Shown here: positions 52,490 through 63,361 of the stretch, in pieces | Position numbering within the stretch: the first letter of the stretch is position 1 | Layout: each line of letters starts with the position of its first letter | NCBI GenBank assembly: GCA_014584695.1 | Contig: JACTMI010000014.1 | Span: 124,001 to 188,000, forward strand | Direction of reading: 5' to 3' | From: Acidobacteriota bacterium | GTDB lineage: Bacteria > Acidobacteriota > Thermoanaerobaculia > Multivoradales > JAGPDF01 | Length of the DNA: 64,000 nucleotides | The notes under the pieces: model-generated | The model's input: the letters and a program-made list of their open reading frames with translations, nothing else | Database searches by the model: none | What the model was told of the DNA's origin: nothing | Made by a program: the position numbers and the translations under genes

Positions 52490-53155
52490 TCAGACCGCGG
52501 CGGCGGGGCAGAGGTCGGCGAGGACGCAGTCCGCGCAGCGCGGGCGCGGCGCCTTGCAGACGGCGCGCCCGTGGTGGATGAGCAGGTGCGACCAGAGCGT
52601 CCAGGCCGTCCGCGGCACGAGCGCCATGAGGTCGCGCTCCGCCTTCACCGGATCGTCCTCGCGGGTCAGCCCGAGGCGCTTGGCGAGGCGGCCGACGTGG
52701 GTGTCGACCACCACGCCCTCCTCGAGCCCGAAAGCGTTGCCGAGCACGACGTTGGCGGTCTTGCGGCCGACGCCCGGCAGGGCGGTGAGCTCCGCCATGG
52801 TGCGCGGGACCTCGCCGCCGTGGCGCTCGACCAGCGCGCGTCCCAGCCCTTGCAGCGACTTCGCCTTGTTGCGGAAGAAGCCGGTCGACTGGATCAGCGG
52901 CTCGATCTCGGCCAGCGCGGCGGTGGCGTAGGCCGCGGCGTCGGGGAAACGGCCGAACAGGGCGGGGGTGACCTGGTTGACCCGCGCGTCGGTGCACTGG
53001 GCCGACAGGATGGTGGCCACGAGCAGCTCGAGCGGCGAGCGGTGGTCGAGCGCGCAACGCGCCTCCGGGTACTCGGCGGCGAGCCGGTCGAGGATCTCGC
53101 GCGTCCGCGCGAGCTTGCCGGCGCGGCTCTCGCGCCCAGCCGTGCGGCGGCTCAC
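52490..53155 (-). CDS. nth: Endonuclease III
   Basis: The GTG at 53155 overlaps the stop of the membrane-protein gene (GTGA) and gives 221 residues. This is the base-excision-repair glycosylase/AP lyase for oxidised pyrimidines. The helix-hairpin-helix LPGVGRKTANVVL carries the catalytic Lys, VVDTHVGRLAKRLGL the catalytic Asp, and the C-terminus the four-Cys iron-sulfur cluster pattern C-x6-C-x2-C-x5-C (CKAPRPRCADCVLADLC). SPLELLVATILSAQCTDARVN is also characteristic. All key residues are present. Confidence 0.97.
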   Translation of the reverse strand: MSRRTAGRESRAGKLARTREILDRLAAEYPEARCALDHRSPLELLVATILSAQCTDARVNQVTPALFGRFPDAAAYATAALAEIEPLIQSTGFFRNKAKSLQGLGRALVERHGGEVPRTMAELTALPGVGRKTANVVLGNAFGLEEGVVVDTHVGRLAKRLGLTREDDPVKAERDLMALVPRTAWTLWSHLLIHHGRAVCKAPRPRCADCVLADLCPAAAV

Positions 53156-53496
53156 GCCTTCTTGTCGAAGGAGCGCACGAGCAGGTTGAAGACGGCGAGG
53201 AAGAGGCCGCCGGCGATGGCCCACAGGAAGCCGTCGATGCGCAGCTTGGCCAGGAAGAGATCGGCGAGCCAGAGCATCGCGCCGTTGATCACCAGGTAGA
53301 ACAGGCCGAGGGTGACCAGCAGCAGCGGCAGCGACAGGAGGGTCACCAGGGGCCGCACCAGCAGGTTGATGACGCCGAGCACGAAGCCGGCCACCAGCAG
53401 GTAGAGCCAGCCGCCGTCCCAGTGAATGCCCGGCAGCAGCTGCGCCGCGGCCCAGAGGCCGAGCCCGTTGAGCAGGATCCGCACCAGGATCTTCAT
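53152..53496 (-). CDS. Four-helix membrane protein of the phage-holin-like (PF04020-type) family
   Basis: The ATG at 53496 overlaps the NUDIX stop (ATGA) and gives 114 residues. Four membrane segments are clear: ILVRILLNGLGLWAAAQLLP, YLLVAGFVLGVINLLV, PLLLVTLGLFYLVINGAMLWLA and FLWAIAGGLFLAVFNLLV. The NLLVRPLVTLLSLPL loop is the signature of the widespread mycobacterial 4TM/phage holin IV-like family. No lysis role is known for chromosomal members. It is sandwiched between DNA-repair and nucleotide-hydrolase genes, all translationally coupled. Confidence 0.88.
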   Translation of the reverse strand: MKILVRILLNGLGLWAAAQLLPGIHWDGGWLYLLVAGFVLGVINLLVRPLVTLLSLPLLLVTLGLFYLVINGAMLWLADLFLAKLRIDGFLWAIAGGLFLAVFNLLVRSFDKKA

Positions 53497-53975
53497 GCCT
53501 CGTCTCCTTCGGTCGGCGGCGGATCGTGCGGGCCGCGCACCATCTCCCAGGCGCGCTGGGCCACCCGCCGTTCGTTGGCGTGCGACAGGTTGGCGACCCC
53601 TTCGGCCCAGCTGAACCAGCGGGCGCCGTCGACCTCCTGCTGGTCGAAGTTCTCCTCGCTGCCTTCGACGTACTCGAGCAGATAGTAGTCGACGTGCTTG
53701 CGGATCCGCCGGGCGCCCCGCTCGACGAAGGTGTACTGGATCGAGGAGAGGGTCGCCACCACGCGGCCGGTGACGCCGGTCTCCTCGCGCACCTCGCGCA
53801 CCGCCGTCTCCTCCGGCGTCTCGTTCTCCTCGACGTGGCCCTTGGGCAGCTGCCAGCGCTTGCCGCCGGCGGTCGAGATGAGCAGGATCCGGCCGTGGTG
53901 GAAGACGATGCCGCCGGCCGAGTGCTGGCGCTCGACCGGCGGCCGCCGGATGCCACGCGCGGCCACGCGGCTCAT
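53493..53975 (-). CDS. NUDIX hydrolase
   Basis: The ATG at 53975 overlaps the pdxH stop (ATGA) and gives 160 residues. The Nudix box is complete: GHVEENETPEETAVREVREETG, with the metal-binding REVREETG. The opening SAGGIVFHHGRILLISTAGGKRWQLPK resembles diadenosine-polyphosphate or RppH-like hydrolases. The exact nucleotide substrate cannot be told. An in-frame upstream extension exists but would overlap far into pdxH. It is part of the coupled minus-strand operon. Confidence 0.92.
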   Translation of the reverse strand: MSRVAARGIRRPPVERQHSAGGIVFHHGRILLISTAGGKRWQLPKGHVEENETPEETAVREVREETGVTGRVVATLSSIQYTFVERGARRIRKHVDYYLLEYVEGSEENFDQQEVDGARWFSWAEGVANLSHANERRVAQRAWEMVRGPHDPPPTEGDEA

Positions 53976-54553
53976 GGCGACAGCCGCTCCCGGGACCAGC
54001 CGGCGGCGCCCTGGGTGTAGAGCCACCGCTCGTGCAGCCGGCTCGCCTTGGCGGTCCAGAACTCGATCCGCTCCGGGCGCAGGAGGTAGCCGCCCCAGAA
54101 CGGCGGCCGTTCGATCCTGCCGCCCCGATGGCGCGCTTCGGTCGCCACCACGCGGCGCAGCAGCGCGATGCGCGAGGGCAGGGTGCGGCTCTGGTGCGAG
54201 GCCCAGGCGCCGAGCTGGCTGCCGCGCGGGCGGCCGCGGAAGTAGTCGTCGGACTCCTCGGCGGGGAGCCGCTCGACCGGCCCCTCGGCGCGCACCTGCT
54301 GATCGACCCAGGGCCAGTACCAGGTGAGGGCGGCGCGCGGGTTGGCCGCGAGCTCTTCGCCCTTGCGGCTCTCGTAGTGGGTGAAGAAACGGAAGCCGCG
54401 CTCGTCGAAGCGCTTGACCAGCACCATGCGACAGCTCGGGCGGCCCTGGGCGTCGGCGGTCGCGAGCGCGGCCGCGGTGGGATCGTACGGCGCATCGCGG
54501 GCGACGCGCGCGAACAGGTCGGCGAAGCGCGTGAGCGGATCCTCGCTCGCCAT
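53972..54553 (-). CDS. pdxH: Pyridoxamine/pyridoxine 5'-phosphate oxidase
   Basis: The ATG at 54553 overlaps the yqgE stop and gives 193 residues, a little shorter than E. coli PdxH (218), mainly at the N-terminus. This FMN enzyme oxidises PNP/PMP to pyridoxal phosphate. Visible motifs include RPSCRMVLVKRFDERGFRFFTHYESRKGEELAANPRAAL, the FMN-binding WVDQQVRAEGPVERLP, GSQLGAWASHQS, and the C-terminal PFWGGYLLRPERIEFWTAKASRLHERWLY. All catalytic segments are present. It is cytosolic and is the second of five coupled genes. Confidence 0.95.
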   Translation of the reverse strand: MASEDPLTRFADLFARVARDAPYDPTAAALATADAQGRPSCRMVLVKRFDERGFRFFTHYESRKGEELAANPRAALTWYWPWVDQQVRAEGPVERLPAEESDDYFRGRPRGSQLGAWASHQSRTLPSRIALLRRVVATEARHRGGRIERPPFWGGYLLRPERIEFWTAKASRLHERWLYTQGAAGWSRERLSP

Positions 54554-55140
54554 CAGTTGGCTCCCCGGTCGCCGCTTCGCTCGGTCCAGGCCGGCAGCTG
54601 CGCGGGATCGACGCCGACCGTCCGCAGCGCCGCCTCCCACACCGCCTCGGTCTCGCCGCCGAAGACCAGCGCCGGGTCGACCGGTGCGATCAGCCAGTCG
54701 TTGCGCAGGATCTCGGCGACCAGCTGGCCCGCCCCCCAGCCGGCGTAGCCGAGCAGCAGGCGGAAGCGGGCGGGAGGTCGGTCGGAAAGGGAAGCGAGCT
54801 CGGTCAGGTGCTGGGTCAGATGGACCCCCGGCGCCACCTCGGCGGCGCCTTCGAGCGCCGGCAGGCTCTCGCCGGGGCCGGCGGCGAACAGCACCGAGCC
54901 GACTTGCGGCTGCACCGGCCCGCCGAAGCGCGCGAGGACGTCCGGGTCGCCCCCCCAGGGCAGCTCGAGGTCGCGCAGGATGTCGGCCACCTTGAGCTCG
55001 GTCTGCCGGTTGACCACGAAGCCGAAACTCCCCTCCTCCTCGTGGGCGAGCAGCAGCACGACGCTCTTGCGGAAGAACGGGTCGAGCACCTGCGGCATGG
55101 CGAGCAGGAGCACCGGCGCGACGAGATCGGTCCCCGCCAT
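54553..55140 (-). CDS. YqgE/AlgH family protein
   Basis: This 195-residue protein has the YqgE/AlgH pattern. The N-terminal PVLLLAMPQVLDPFFRKSVVLLLAHEEEGSFGFVVNRQ is followed by FGGPVQPQVGSVLF, RLLLGYAGWGAGQLVAEILRNDW and a final PALVFGG. The family is conserved in Gram-negatives, and its molecular role is unclear despite links to alginate regulation. Its start follows a 41-base gap after the zinc-ribbon gene, so the two may share a transcript. The stop overlaps pdxH. Confidence 0.92.
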   Translation of the reverse strand: MAGTDLVAPVLLLAMPQVLDPFFRKSVVLLLAHEEEGSFGFVVNRQTELKVADILRDLELPWGGDPDVLARFGGPVQPQVGSVLFAAGPGESLPALEGAAEVAPGVHLTQHLTELASLSDRPPARFRLLLGYAGWGAGQLVAEILRNDWLIAPVDPALVFGGETEAVWEAALRTVGVDPAQLPAWTERSGDRGAN

Positions 55141-55181
55141 GGCGGGAGTCTACCTGGAGCCCCCCGGCGCTCCGTCGGGCG

Positions 55182-56099
55182 TCAGGCGACCCGGCCGAGC
55201 AGCCACTCGACCAGGTCGCGGACGAAGCCCCAGCCGCCGGCGCCGCGCCGCGGCGGCTCGAGCTCGAACGGCCCGGGTGCCGCGTCGCGCAGCGCCCGCG
55301 CGCGCCGGGCCTCCTCGGCCAGCCGCTCGACCCCCAACCGCCGGGCGCGGTCGGCGGCGCCACTGCGGATCCAATCGAGCACCCGCTCGAGCTCGTGGGC
55401 GTCGAACCAGACGCCGTGGCGGGCGCAGACGTCGAGCAGGATGCCGCTGCGCTCGCCGTAGTTGCGCCGGTGCATGCGGGTCGAGCAGACCGGACAGGGC
55501 CGGTAGACGATCGCCGTCGCGGCGGCGGCGGCCGGAGCCCGCCCCACCGGTGCCGCGGCCGCCTTCCCGGCGGCGGCGGGCAGGGCGCTGGCCTCGCGGT
55601 GGGCGCGACCCTCGAGCTCCCGGAAGAGCTCGTTGCCGAGCCAGACGCCGCCGCAGCCGCCACACTCGAGGAAGCTGCCGGCCGGTTCGGCGAGTGGCCG
55701 GCTGGTCAGCCGGCGCTCCGGTGCACAGGCCGGACAGGCTCGCTCGGAGGCCGCGCCGGCGATCTCCTGGGGGTCGATCCGGAGCCCGCAGGCGGCGCAG
55801 TAGCGCGAGCGATCGGCGATCCGCGCCAAGCAGCTCGGGCAGAGCGTGTTGCGCTCGACCTCGGCGCCGGTAAAGGGCGCTCGGCAGTGGGTGCAGCGCG
55901 CGGCGCCCGCCGGTCGGGGAGCGCCACAGGACGAGCAGCGCACCACCGCCGCCTCCCGCGGCGCCGCCCGCGGCACCTCGAGGGTGGCGCCGCAGCGGCA
56001 ATGGAAACGGGCCCGGGCCGCCAGCCCGGAGGCGTCGTATTGCCGTTGGCACTGGCGACAGGCGACCAGCTGGTGGAGAGAGACTCTGGAGGGGCTCAT
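55182..56099 (-). CDS. Multi-zinc-ribbon (zf-TFIIB-like) protein
   Basis: This 305-residue protein has an array of CxxC knuckles. They occur in the N-terminal CRQCQRQYD...HCRCG, CSSCGAPRPAGAARCTHC, CPSCLARIADRSRYCAACG and CPACAP, followed by ECGGCGGVWLGNELFREL. CPVCSTRMHRRNYGERSGILLDVCARHGVWFDAHELERVLDWI is the zf-TFIIB signature. An Ala-rich linker lies near residues 195-215. It probably binds four or more zinc ions; its partner is unknown. It starts the minus-strand operon and is divergent from acnA. Confidence 0.82.
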   Translation of the reverse strand: MSPSRVSLHQLVACRQCQRQYDASGLAARARFHCRCGATLEVPRAAPREAAVVRCSSCGAPRPAGAARCTHCRAPFTGAEVERNTLCPSCLARIADRSRYCAACGLRIDPQEIAGAASERACPACAPERRLTSRPLAEPAGSFLECGGCGGVWLGNELFRELEGRAHREASALPAAAGKAAAAPVGRAPAAAAATAIVYRPCPVCSTRMHRRNYGERSGILLDVCARHGVWFDAHELERVLDWIRSGAADRARRLGVERLAEEARRARALRDAAPGPFELEPPRRGAGGWGFVRDLVEWLLGRVA

Positions 56100-56220
56100 C
56101 GGGGAGACTCTTCGGCTCGACCGAGTCTATGCGCAACCGGCCGCCGGCCTTCGCCGCGGGCTCGCCGCACCCCTGCGATATCGTCGGGGGGCTGAACCGA
56201 CCTGGGGGTTTTCGACGATC

Positions 56221-58977
<2,757 letters not shown>

Positions 58978-59007
58978 GGGGGGACGGGGCCCCAGCGGAC
59001 CTCGCCC

Positions 59008-59045
59008 AAAAAAACCCCGCGCGGTGGAGGGAGTACCGCACGGGG
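59008..59045 (-). terminator. Intrinsic terminator on the minus strand
   Basis: CCCCGTGCGGT and ACCGCGCGGGG pair with one mismatch around a 9-base loop, and seven Ts follow. It points away from the epimerase gene. It may also stop the acnA transcript less efficiently, because on the plus strand no T-run follows. Confidence 0.75.
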
Positions 59046-59125
59046 GGAGGAGTGGGAGCTGAGGAGATTGCCAGGGTGCGTCACCCTGTCGGCGGGCTCA
59101 ACTCCCGATCGTGCCCGCCTCACCT
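59008..59125 (-). ncRNA. Candidate structured small RNA ending in an intrinsic terminator
   Basis: On the minus strand, three GC-rich hairpins follow one another: GGCGGGC/GCCCGCC (59119-59091, 15-base loop), CAGGGTG-ACG-CACCCTG (59088-59072), and a terminator with a 9-base loop at 59045-59015. The terminator is followed by seven T residues. An alternative pairing, GGGAGTTGAG with CTCAGCTCCC (59106-59097 and 59063-59054), would open the first hairpin. No coding frame fits. No minus-strand gene lies upstream in the next 2 kb, so the terminator needs its own RNA. The family is not one I recognise; the 5' end is estimated. Confidence 0.5.
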
Positions 59126-59201
59126 GGTTTAACGTAGCAAGAGCCGGGCCGGATTCCCGCCCCGCGGGGCGGGGCGGCCCGGGTCTCCCCGTGGAGGTGG
59201 C

Positions 59202-60179
59202 GTGCGGATCTATCTGACCGGAGCGACCGGCTACATCGGCGGCGCGCTGGCGCTGCGCCTGCGGGCCGAAGGTCACGAGGTCCGCGCCCTGGTCCGGTCG
59301 AGCAGCCGGACCGAGCTGCTGGCGGCGATCGGCGTCGGGCTCTTTCCCGGCGATCTCGCCGACCGCGCCTCGCTGCGCGAGGGGATGTCGGGCGCGGACT
59401 GGGTCATCCACGCCGCCGCCGAGCTCGACCTCGAAGCGCCCGCCGAGCGGATGGCGAGCGCCAACGTCGAGGGCTCCGAGAACGTCGCCTCGCTCGCCTC
59501 GAAGCTGGGGGTGCCCCGCTTCCTGTCGATCTCTTCGATCGCCCGTTGGGGGGGGAGCCCGGACGACGGCACGCCCGCCACCGAGTCGACGCCGCAGCGG
59601 CTCCCGCTGCCCACCCGCTACGCGGTCACCAAGGCGGCCGGCGAGGCGGCGATCGCCGAGTGGGGCCGGCGCGGTCTCGCGGTGGTCACCGTCTATCCCA
59701 GTCTGGTCTACGGCCCGCCGGGCAAGAAGCGGGGGGCCAACGCGCTGCTGCGCCAGCTCTACCTCGGGCGTTTCCCGGTCCTGGTCGGGGCCGACCGCAA
59801 GAGCTCCTGGATCTTCCTCGACGACCTGATCGAAGGGATCGTCCGGCTGCTCGAGCGGGGGCGGCCGGGGGCGGGCTACCTGATGACCGGTGACATCGCG
59901 ACCACCCGCGAGCTCGCCGAGCGGGTGGCGGCGCTCGGCGGCGCTCCGGCGCCTCGCCGGGAGCTCGGCGTCGGCGCCGCGCGTCTCTTCTTCCGGCTCG
60001 CGGCGCCCGTCTACCGTCTGCGCGGCCGTCGGCCGCCGGTGCCACTCGAGCAGCTCCGCTCGCTCGAGCGGCACTGGGCCTTCGACGACGCGCGCGCGCG
60101 CGCCGAGCTCGACTGGCACCCGCGGTCCCTCGACGACGGGCTGCCGGTGACCATCGAGTCCCTGCTGCGCGGCGCCTGA
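59202..60179 (+). CDS. NAD-dependent epimerase/dehydratase family protein
   Basis: The GTG at 59202 has a GGAGG site 5 bases upstream and gives 325 residues. This extended SDR has GATGYIGGALALRL at the N-terminus, HAAAELDLEAP, the catalytic SISSIARWGG (Ser) and the YAVTK pair, VVTVYPSLVYGPPGKKRG and a typical FLDDLIEGIVRLLE. The dinucleotide motif GATGYIGG is intact. Such proteins act as sugar epimerases or dihydroflavonol-type reductases, and the sequence does not decide. It follows the structured intergenic stretch. Confidence 0.9.
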   Translation: MRIYLTGATGYIGGALALRLRAEGHEVRALVRSSSRTELLAAIGVGLFPGDLADRASLREGMSGADWVIHAAAELDLEAPAERMASANVEGSENVASLASKLGVPRFLSISSIARWGGSPDDGTPATESTPQRLPLPTRYAVTKAAGEAAIAEWGRRGLAVVTVYPSLVYGPPGKKRGANALLRQLYLGRFPVLVGADRKSSWIFLDDLIEGIVRLLERGRPGAGYLMTGDIATTRELAERVAALGGAPAPRRELGVGAARLFFRLAAPVYRLRGRRPPVPLEQLRSLERHWAFDDARARAELDWHPRSLDDGLPVTIESLLRGA

Positions 60180-60217
60180 GGTTCCTGCCCGGGCTCCGAG
60201 CCCGGTGCCGGCCACGA

Positions 60218-60223
60218 TATCCT
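60218..60223 (+). promoter_or_regulatory. Candidate -10 element for queD
   Basis: TATCCT lies 10 bases before the ATG at 60234, so the transcript would have almost no leader. No clear -35 box is visible. Confidence 0.3.
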
Positions 60224-60233
60224 CGCGCCGCCG

Positions 60234-60599
60234 ATGTTCATCATCTTCAAGGACTACGGCTTCTCCGCCGGACACGCCATCCGCGGCCACACGCGCGGCT
60301 GCCAGAACCTGCACGGCCACAACTATCGCGTCCGTGTCCACGTCGCCGCCGAGACGCTCGACGAGCTCGGCATGGTGATCGACTTCGCCGACCTCAAGAC
60401 CATCGTCGACGAGGTGCTCGGCAAGTTCGATCACGCCGTGATCAACGACATCCCCCCCTTCGACGTCCGCAACACCACGGCCGAGCTGATCAGCCAGTAC
60501 GTCTTCGAGCAGGTTGGCCGCCGGCTGCCCGCGGGGCGCCGGGTGCGCCGGGTCGAGGTCTGGGAGACCGAGACCTCGTGCGCGATCTACGAGCCGTGA
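60234..60599 (+). CDS. queD: 6-carboxy-5,6,7,8-tetrahydropterin synthase (QueD)
   Basis: This 121-residue protein is a small member of the 6-pyruvoyl-tetrahydropterin synthase family. KDYGFSAGHAIRGHTRGC, LHGHNYRVRVHV (zinc His ligands and the catalytic Cys), DFADLKTIVDEVLGKFDHAVIND and a final VWETETSCAIYEP give the full catalytic set. It converts dihydroneopterin triphosphate to carboxytetrahydropterin in queuosine biosynthesis. It is followed by queE with a 4-base overlap. QueC and QueF are not in the window. Confidence 0.95.
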   Translation: MFIIFKDYGFSAGHAIRGHTRGCQNLHGHNYRVRVHVAAETLDELGMVIDFADLKTIVDEVLGKFDHAVINDIPPFDVRNTTAELISQYVFEQVGRRLPAGRRVRRVEVWETETSCAIYEP

Positions 60600-61261
60600 G
60601 CGCCCCGGCGCGCCCTGTCGTCCGGCTCAAGATCCACGAGATCTACCGCTCGATCCAAGGCGAGTCGAGCCACGCCGGGCGCCCCTGCTCGTTCGTCCGC
60701 TTGACTGGCTGCCAGATGCGCTGTGTCTGGTGCGACAGCGAGCACGCCTTCTACGAGGGGAGCTGGCGCTCGCTCGACGAGATCGTGGCGGCGGTCACGG
60801 CCCTCGGCTGTCCGCTGGTCGAGGTCACCGGCGGCGAGCCGCTGCTCCAGCCCGCGGTCCATCCGTTGATGAGCCGGCTCTGCGACCAGGGCTACGAGGT
60901 GCTGCTCGAGACCGGCGGCGGGCTCGACATCTCGCGGGTCGACCCGCGCGTTGGTCGGATCCTCGACGTCAAGTGTCCGGGCTCGGGCGAGGCGGCCCAC
61001 AACCGCTGGGAGAACCTGGACCAGCTCCGCGCCGGCGACGAGGTGAAGTTCGTCCTCGCCTCGCGCGGCGACTACGAGTGGGCCCGCGCGGTCGTCGCCG
61101 AGCGGCGGCTCGCCGCCCGCTGCCCGGTTCACTTCGCGCCGGTCTGGGGCGCCCTCGACCCCGCCGAGCTCGCCTTCTGGATCCTCGAGGACGGCCTCGC
61201 CGTCCGCCTCGGACTCCAGCTCCACAAGCTCCTCTGGGGCCCCGAGCGCCGCGGCGTCTGA
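60596..61261 (+). CDS. queE: 7-carboxy-7-deazaguanine synthase (QueE)
   Basis: The GTG at 60596 overlaps the queD stop (GTGA) and gives 221 residues; an upstream GTG at 60578 is possible. It is a radical SAM enzyme with the cluster motif CQMRCVWC (C-x3-C-x2-C), a preceding IYRSIQGESSHAGRPCSFVRLTG, and VEVTGGEPLLQP. The later segments ILDVKCPGSGEA and DEVKFVLASR are characteristic. It converts carboxytetrahydropterin to 7-carboxy-7-deazaguanine, the step after QueD. The enzyme is cytosolic and oxygen-sensitive. Confidence 0.96.
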   Translation: MSAPARPVVRLKIHEIYRSIQGESSHAGRPCSFVRLTGCQMRCVWCDSEHAFYEGSWRSLDEIVAAVTALGCPLVEVTGGEPLLQPAVHPLMSRLCDQGYEVLLETGGGLDISRVDPRVGRILDVKCPGSGEAAHNRWENLDQLRAGDEVKFVLASRGDYEWARAVVAERRLAARCPVHFAPVWGALDPAELAFWILEDGLAVRLGLQLHKLLWGPERRGV

Positions 61262-61277
61262 GCCGGGCGCGCCCTCC

Positions 61278-63284
61278 TCAGGGCTGGCTCCAGGCCCCCG
61301 TGTTGCCGCTCTCGAAGCCGTCGACGAAGATCTGACCGACGGGATCGTTGTCGTTGATGCGAACCGTGAAGCTGCCCGGCGTGCCGATCGCTGTCCCGGT
61401 GCTGGCGTTCGACAGTGGGATGAGAATGGTCTCGGCGGGCGCGGGCTCGTGGAGCGTGTCGTCGAGGATGGTCACCAGGAAGCTCCGGTTCGACAGATCC
61501 CCCGCCGGCCAGTTCAAGGTTCCGAAGGGCAGCAGGAAGTCGAGGCCCTCCGTGGCGGTGCCGCCGGCGTTGTCGTAGCCGACCGTGGCGACCAGGCGCG
61601 CGCCCCCGGTGCGTTGGACCGTGACCGTCACGGTACCGGTCGACTCCGGGACGGTGACCTGCGAAGTGGTGTAGCGAAGGGTGCCGAACGTGCCGGTGGC
61701 TGGGTCGAGACCATAGAGCAAGGTGACCTGCCCTTCGTCGGTCTGTCCCACCAGCACGTCCTCGCCGGAGACGCCGATCGCCAGGTCGCCGAACCCGCTG
61801 CCGTCGAAGTCTCCGATCGCGAGCGCGGAACCGAAGAAGTCCCCTGTCTCGGAGATATCGGGTACCGAGGGAGGGGCGTCCTGATGGAAGCGCTGACTGC
61901 CAGAGCCGGACAGGCCGATCGAAGCTGCGCCGTACAACACGTGGACGAGTCCCGCGTTCGAAGCGCCGCCGATGTCCTCGTCGGGTACGCCGATCGCGAG
62001 ATCGTCGTAGCCGTCGCCGTCGATGTCACCGGCGGCGAGCCGGCTGCCGAAGTGGTCATTGGCCTCGCAGCTGTCCAGGATGCCAGTGACGTCCTGATGG
62101 AAGAGCTGATTCAGCGCGAAATTGAGCCCCGAGTTGCCGCCGTAGAGGACGGCCACCGCGCCGGCTTCGTCGATGCCGTTGACCCGTTCGCCGGCGATGC
62201 CGATGGCGAGGTCGCTGCGTCCGTCGGCGTTGAAGTCCCCGGCGGCGAGCGCGCCTCCGAAGCGGTCGCCCGGTTCGACGGCGCCCAGGATGCCGAAAGA
62301 ATCCTGGTGCCAGAAGTCGTCGTTGTCGAGCCGGAAATCGCCGTAGTTGCCGAGCGCCGGATCGAAGTAGAGCACGTGCACCGCGCCGCCGTCCGCGCCG
62401 CCGGCGAGATTCTCGAACGGCACGCCCACGGCGAGATCGTCCTCGCCATCGCCATTGAAATCGCCGGTGACGAGGCTGTAGGCGAAGCCGTCGTTGATTT
62501 CCGCCGAGTCGGCGATGTCGCCGTTGCCGAGAATGAAGGTGTTCTGGTGGTAGGGGAAGCAGGAGATGTTGACCAGGACGACGCATCCGGGCAGGCCGGT
62601 CGAGTACAGGTCGAAGGCGCCGGCGCCCGGAACGACCAGGTCGACCGTTCGTCCGGGGGCCCCGACCGCGAGATAGTGCTTCGTGCTGGTGTGCCCGCCG
62701 GCGAGCGAGAAGCCGTAGCGGTCGTTGGCTTGCGGACAGGGATTCTCGCGGCTGGCGCTGAGGCTGCCACTCAGTGGCAGGCCATTGCGGCCGTAGAGGA
62801 TGTGGATCATCCCGGCATCGGCGTGCCCATCGAGATCCTCGAAGGGGACGCCGATCACGAGGTCGTCGATGCCGTCGCAGTTGCGATCGTAGACCGCCAG
62901 CGCGGCGCCGAAGCCGTCGCCCGCCTCCGCCGTGTTGAGGATGCCGGCGCTGTTCTGGTGGAAGATCTGGTCGTTGTCGAGACGGAGCCCGCCCGGGGAG
63001 CCATAGTAGACGTGAACGGCCCCGGCGCCGGATTGACCGCCGACCGATTGGCCGGGCACGCCGACTGCGAGGTCCGCGAAGCCGTCGTGGTTGAAGTCGC
63101 CGCGGACGACCGTGCTGCCGAAGCGGTCGCCGCTGCTCGACACGCCCGTCGCGCTGCCGGTCTCGTCGATGTACTGGGCGCCGAGGGTGGTCAACTGGGT
63201 CTCCCCCGGGGTCGCGAGACCGACGAGCAGGAGCGCGGCGCCGGCGCGTGGGCCGCGAAGCAACGGAAGGGCGATCGGGCGCAT
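61278..63284 (-). CDS. Secreted FG-GAP repeat protein with Calx-beta domain
   Basis: This 668-residue protein has a signal peptide (to about residue 29). About seven FG-GAP/integrin-alpha-like repeats follow: GDFNHDGFADLAVGVP, DRNCDGIDDLVIGVPFE, GDFNGDGEDDLAVGVPFE, GDFNADGRSDLAIGIAGE, GDIDGDGYDDLAIGVP and GDFDGSGFGDLAIGV. Their DxDxDG-like loops bind Ca2+ in integrin-type propellers. A Calx-beta-like domain lies at about residues 540-650. The tail IFVDGFESGNTGAWSQP resembles the end of the beta-helix protein at 26.9 kb, suggesting a shared sorting signal. Confidence 0.88.
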   Translation of the reverse strand: MRPIALPLLRGPRAGAALLLVGLATPGETQLTTLGAQYIDETGSATGVSSSGDRFGSTVVRGDFNHDGFADLAVGVPGQSVGGQSGAGAVHVYYGSPGGLRLDNDQIFHQNSAGILNTAEAGDGFGAALAVYDRNCDGIDDLVIGVPFEDLDGHADAGMIHILYGRNGLPLSGSLSASRENPCPQANDRYGFSLAGGHTSTKHYLAVGAPGRTVDLVVPGAGAFDLYSTGLPGCVVLVNISCFPYHQNTFILGNGDIADSAEINDGFAYSLVTGDFNGDGEDDLAVGVPFENLAGGADGGAVHVLYFDPALGNYGDFRLDNDDFWHQDSFGILGAVEPGDRFGGALAAGDFNADGRSDLAIGIAGERVNGIDEAGAVAVLYGGNSGLNFALNQLFHQDVTGILDSCEANDHFGSRLAAGDIDGDGYDDLAIGVPDEDIGGASNAGLVHVLYGAASIGLSGSGSQRFHQDAPPSVPDISETGDFFGSALAIGDFDGSGFGDLAIGVSGEDVLVGQTDEGQVTLLYGLDPATGTFGTLRYTTSQVTVPESTGTVTVTVQRTGGARLVATVGYDNAGGTATEGLDFLLPFGTLNWPAGDLSNRSFLVTILDDTLHEPAPAETILIPLSNASTGTAIGTPGSFTVRINDNDPVGQIFVDGFESGNTGAWSQP

Positions 63285-63361
63285 GGCGGGACTCCCTGGG
63301 TCCCGGCGAAACCGGCGGATCGGGACCCGAAGGGAGTAGCGCGAGAACGGGCCGCGACGGC

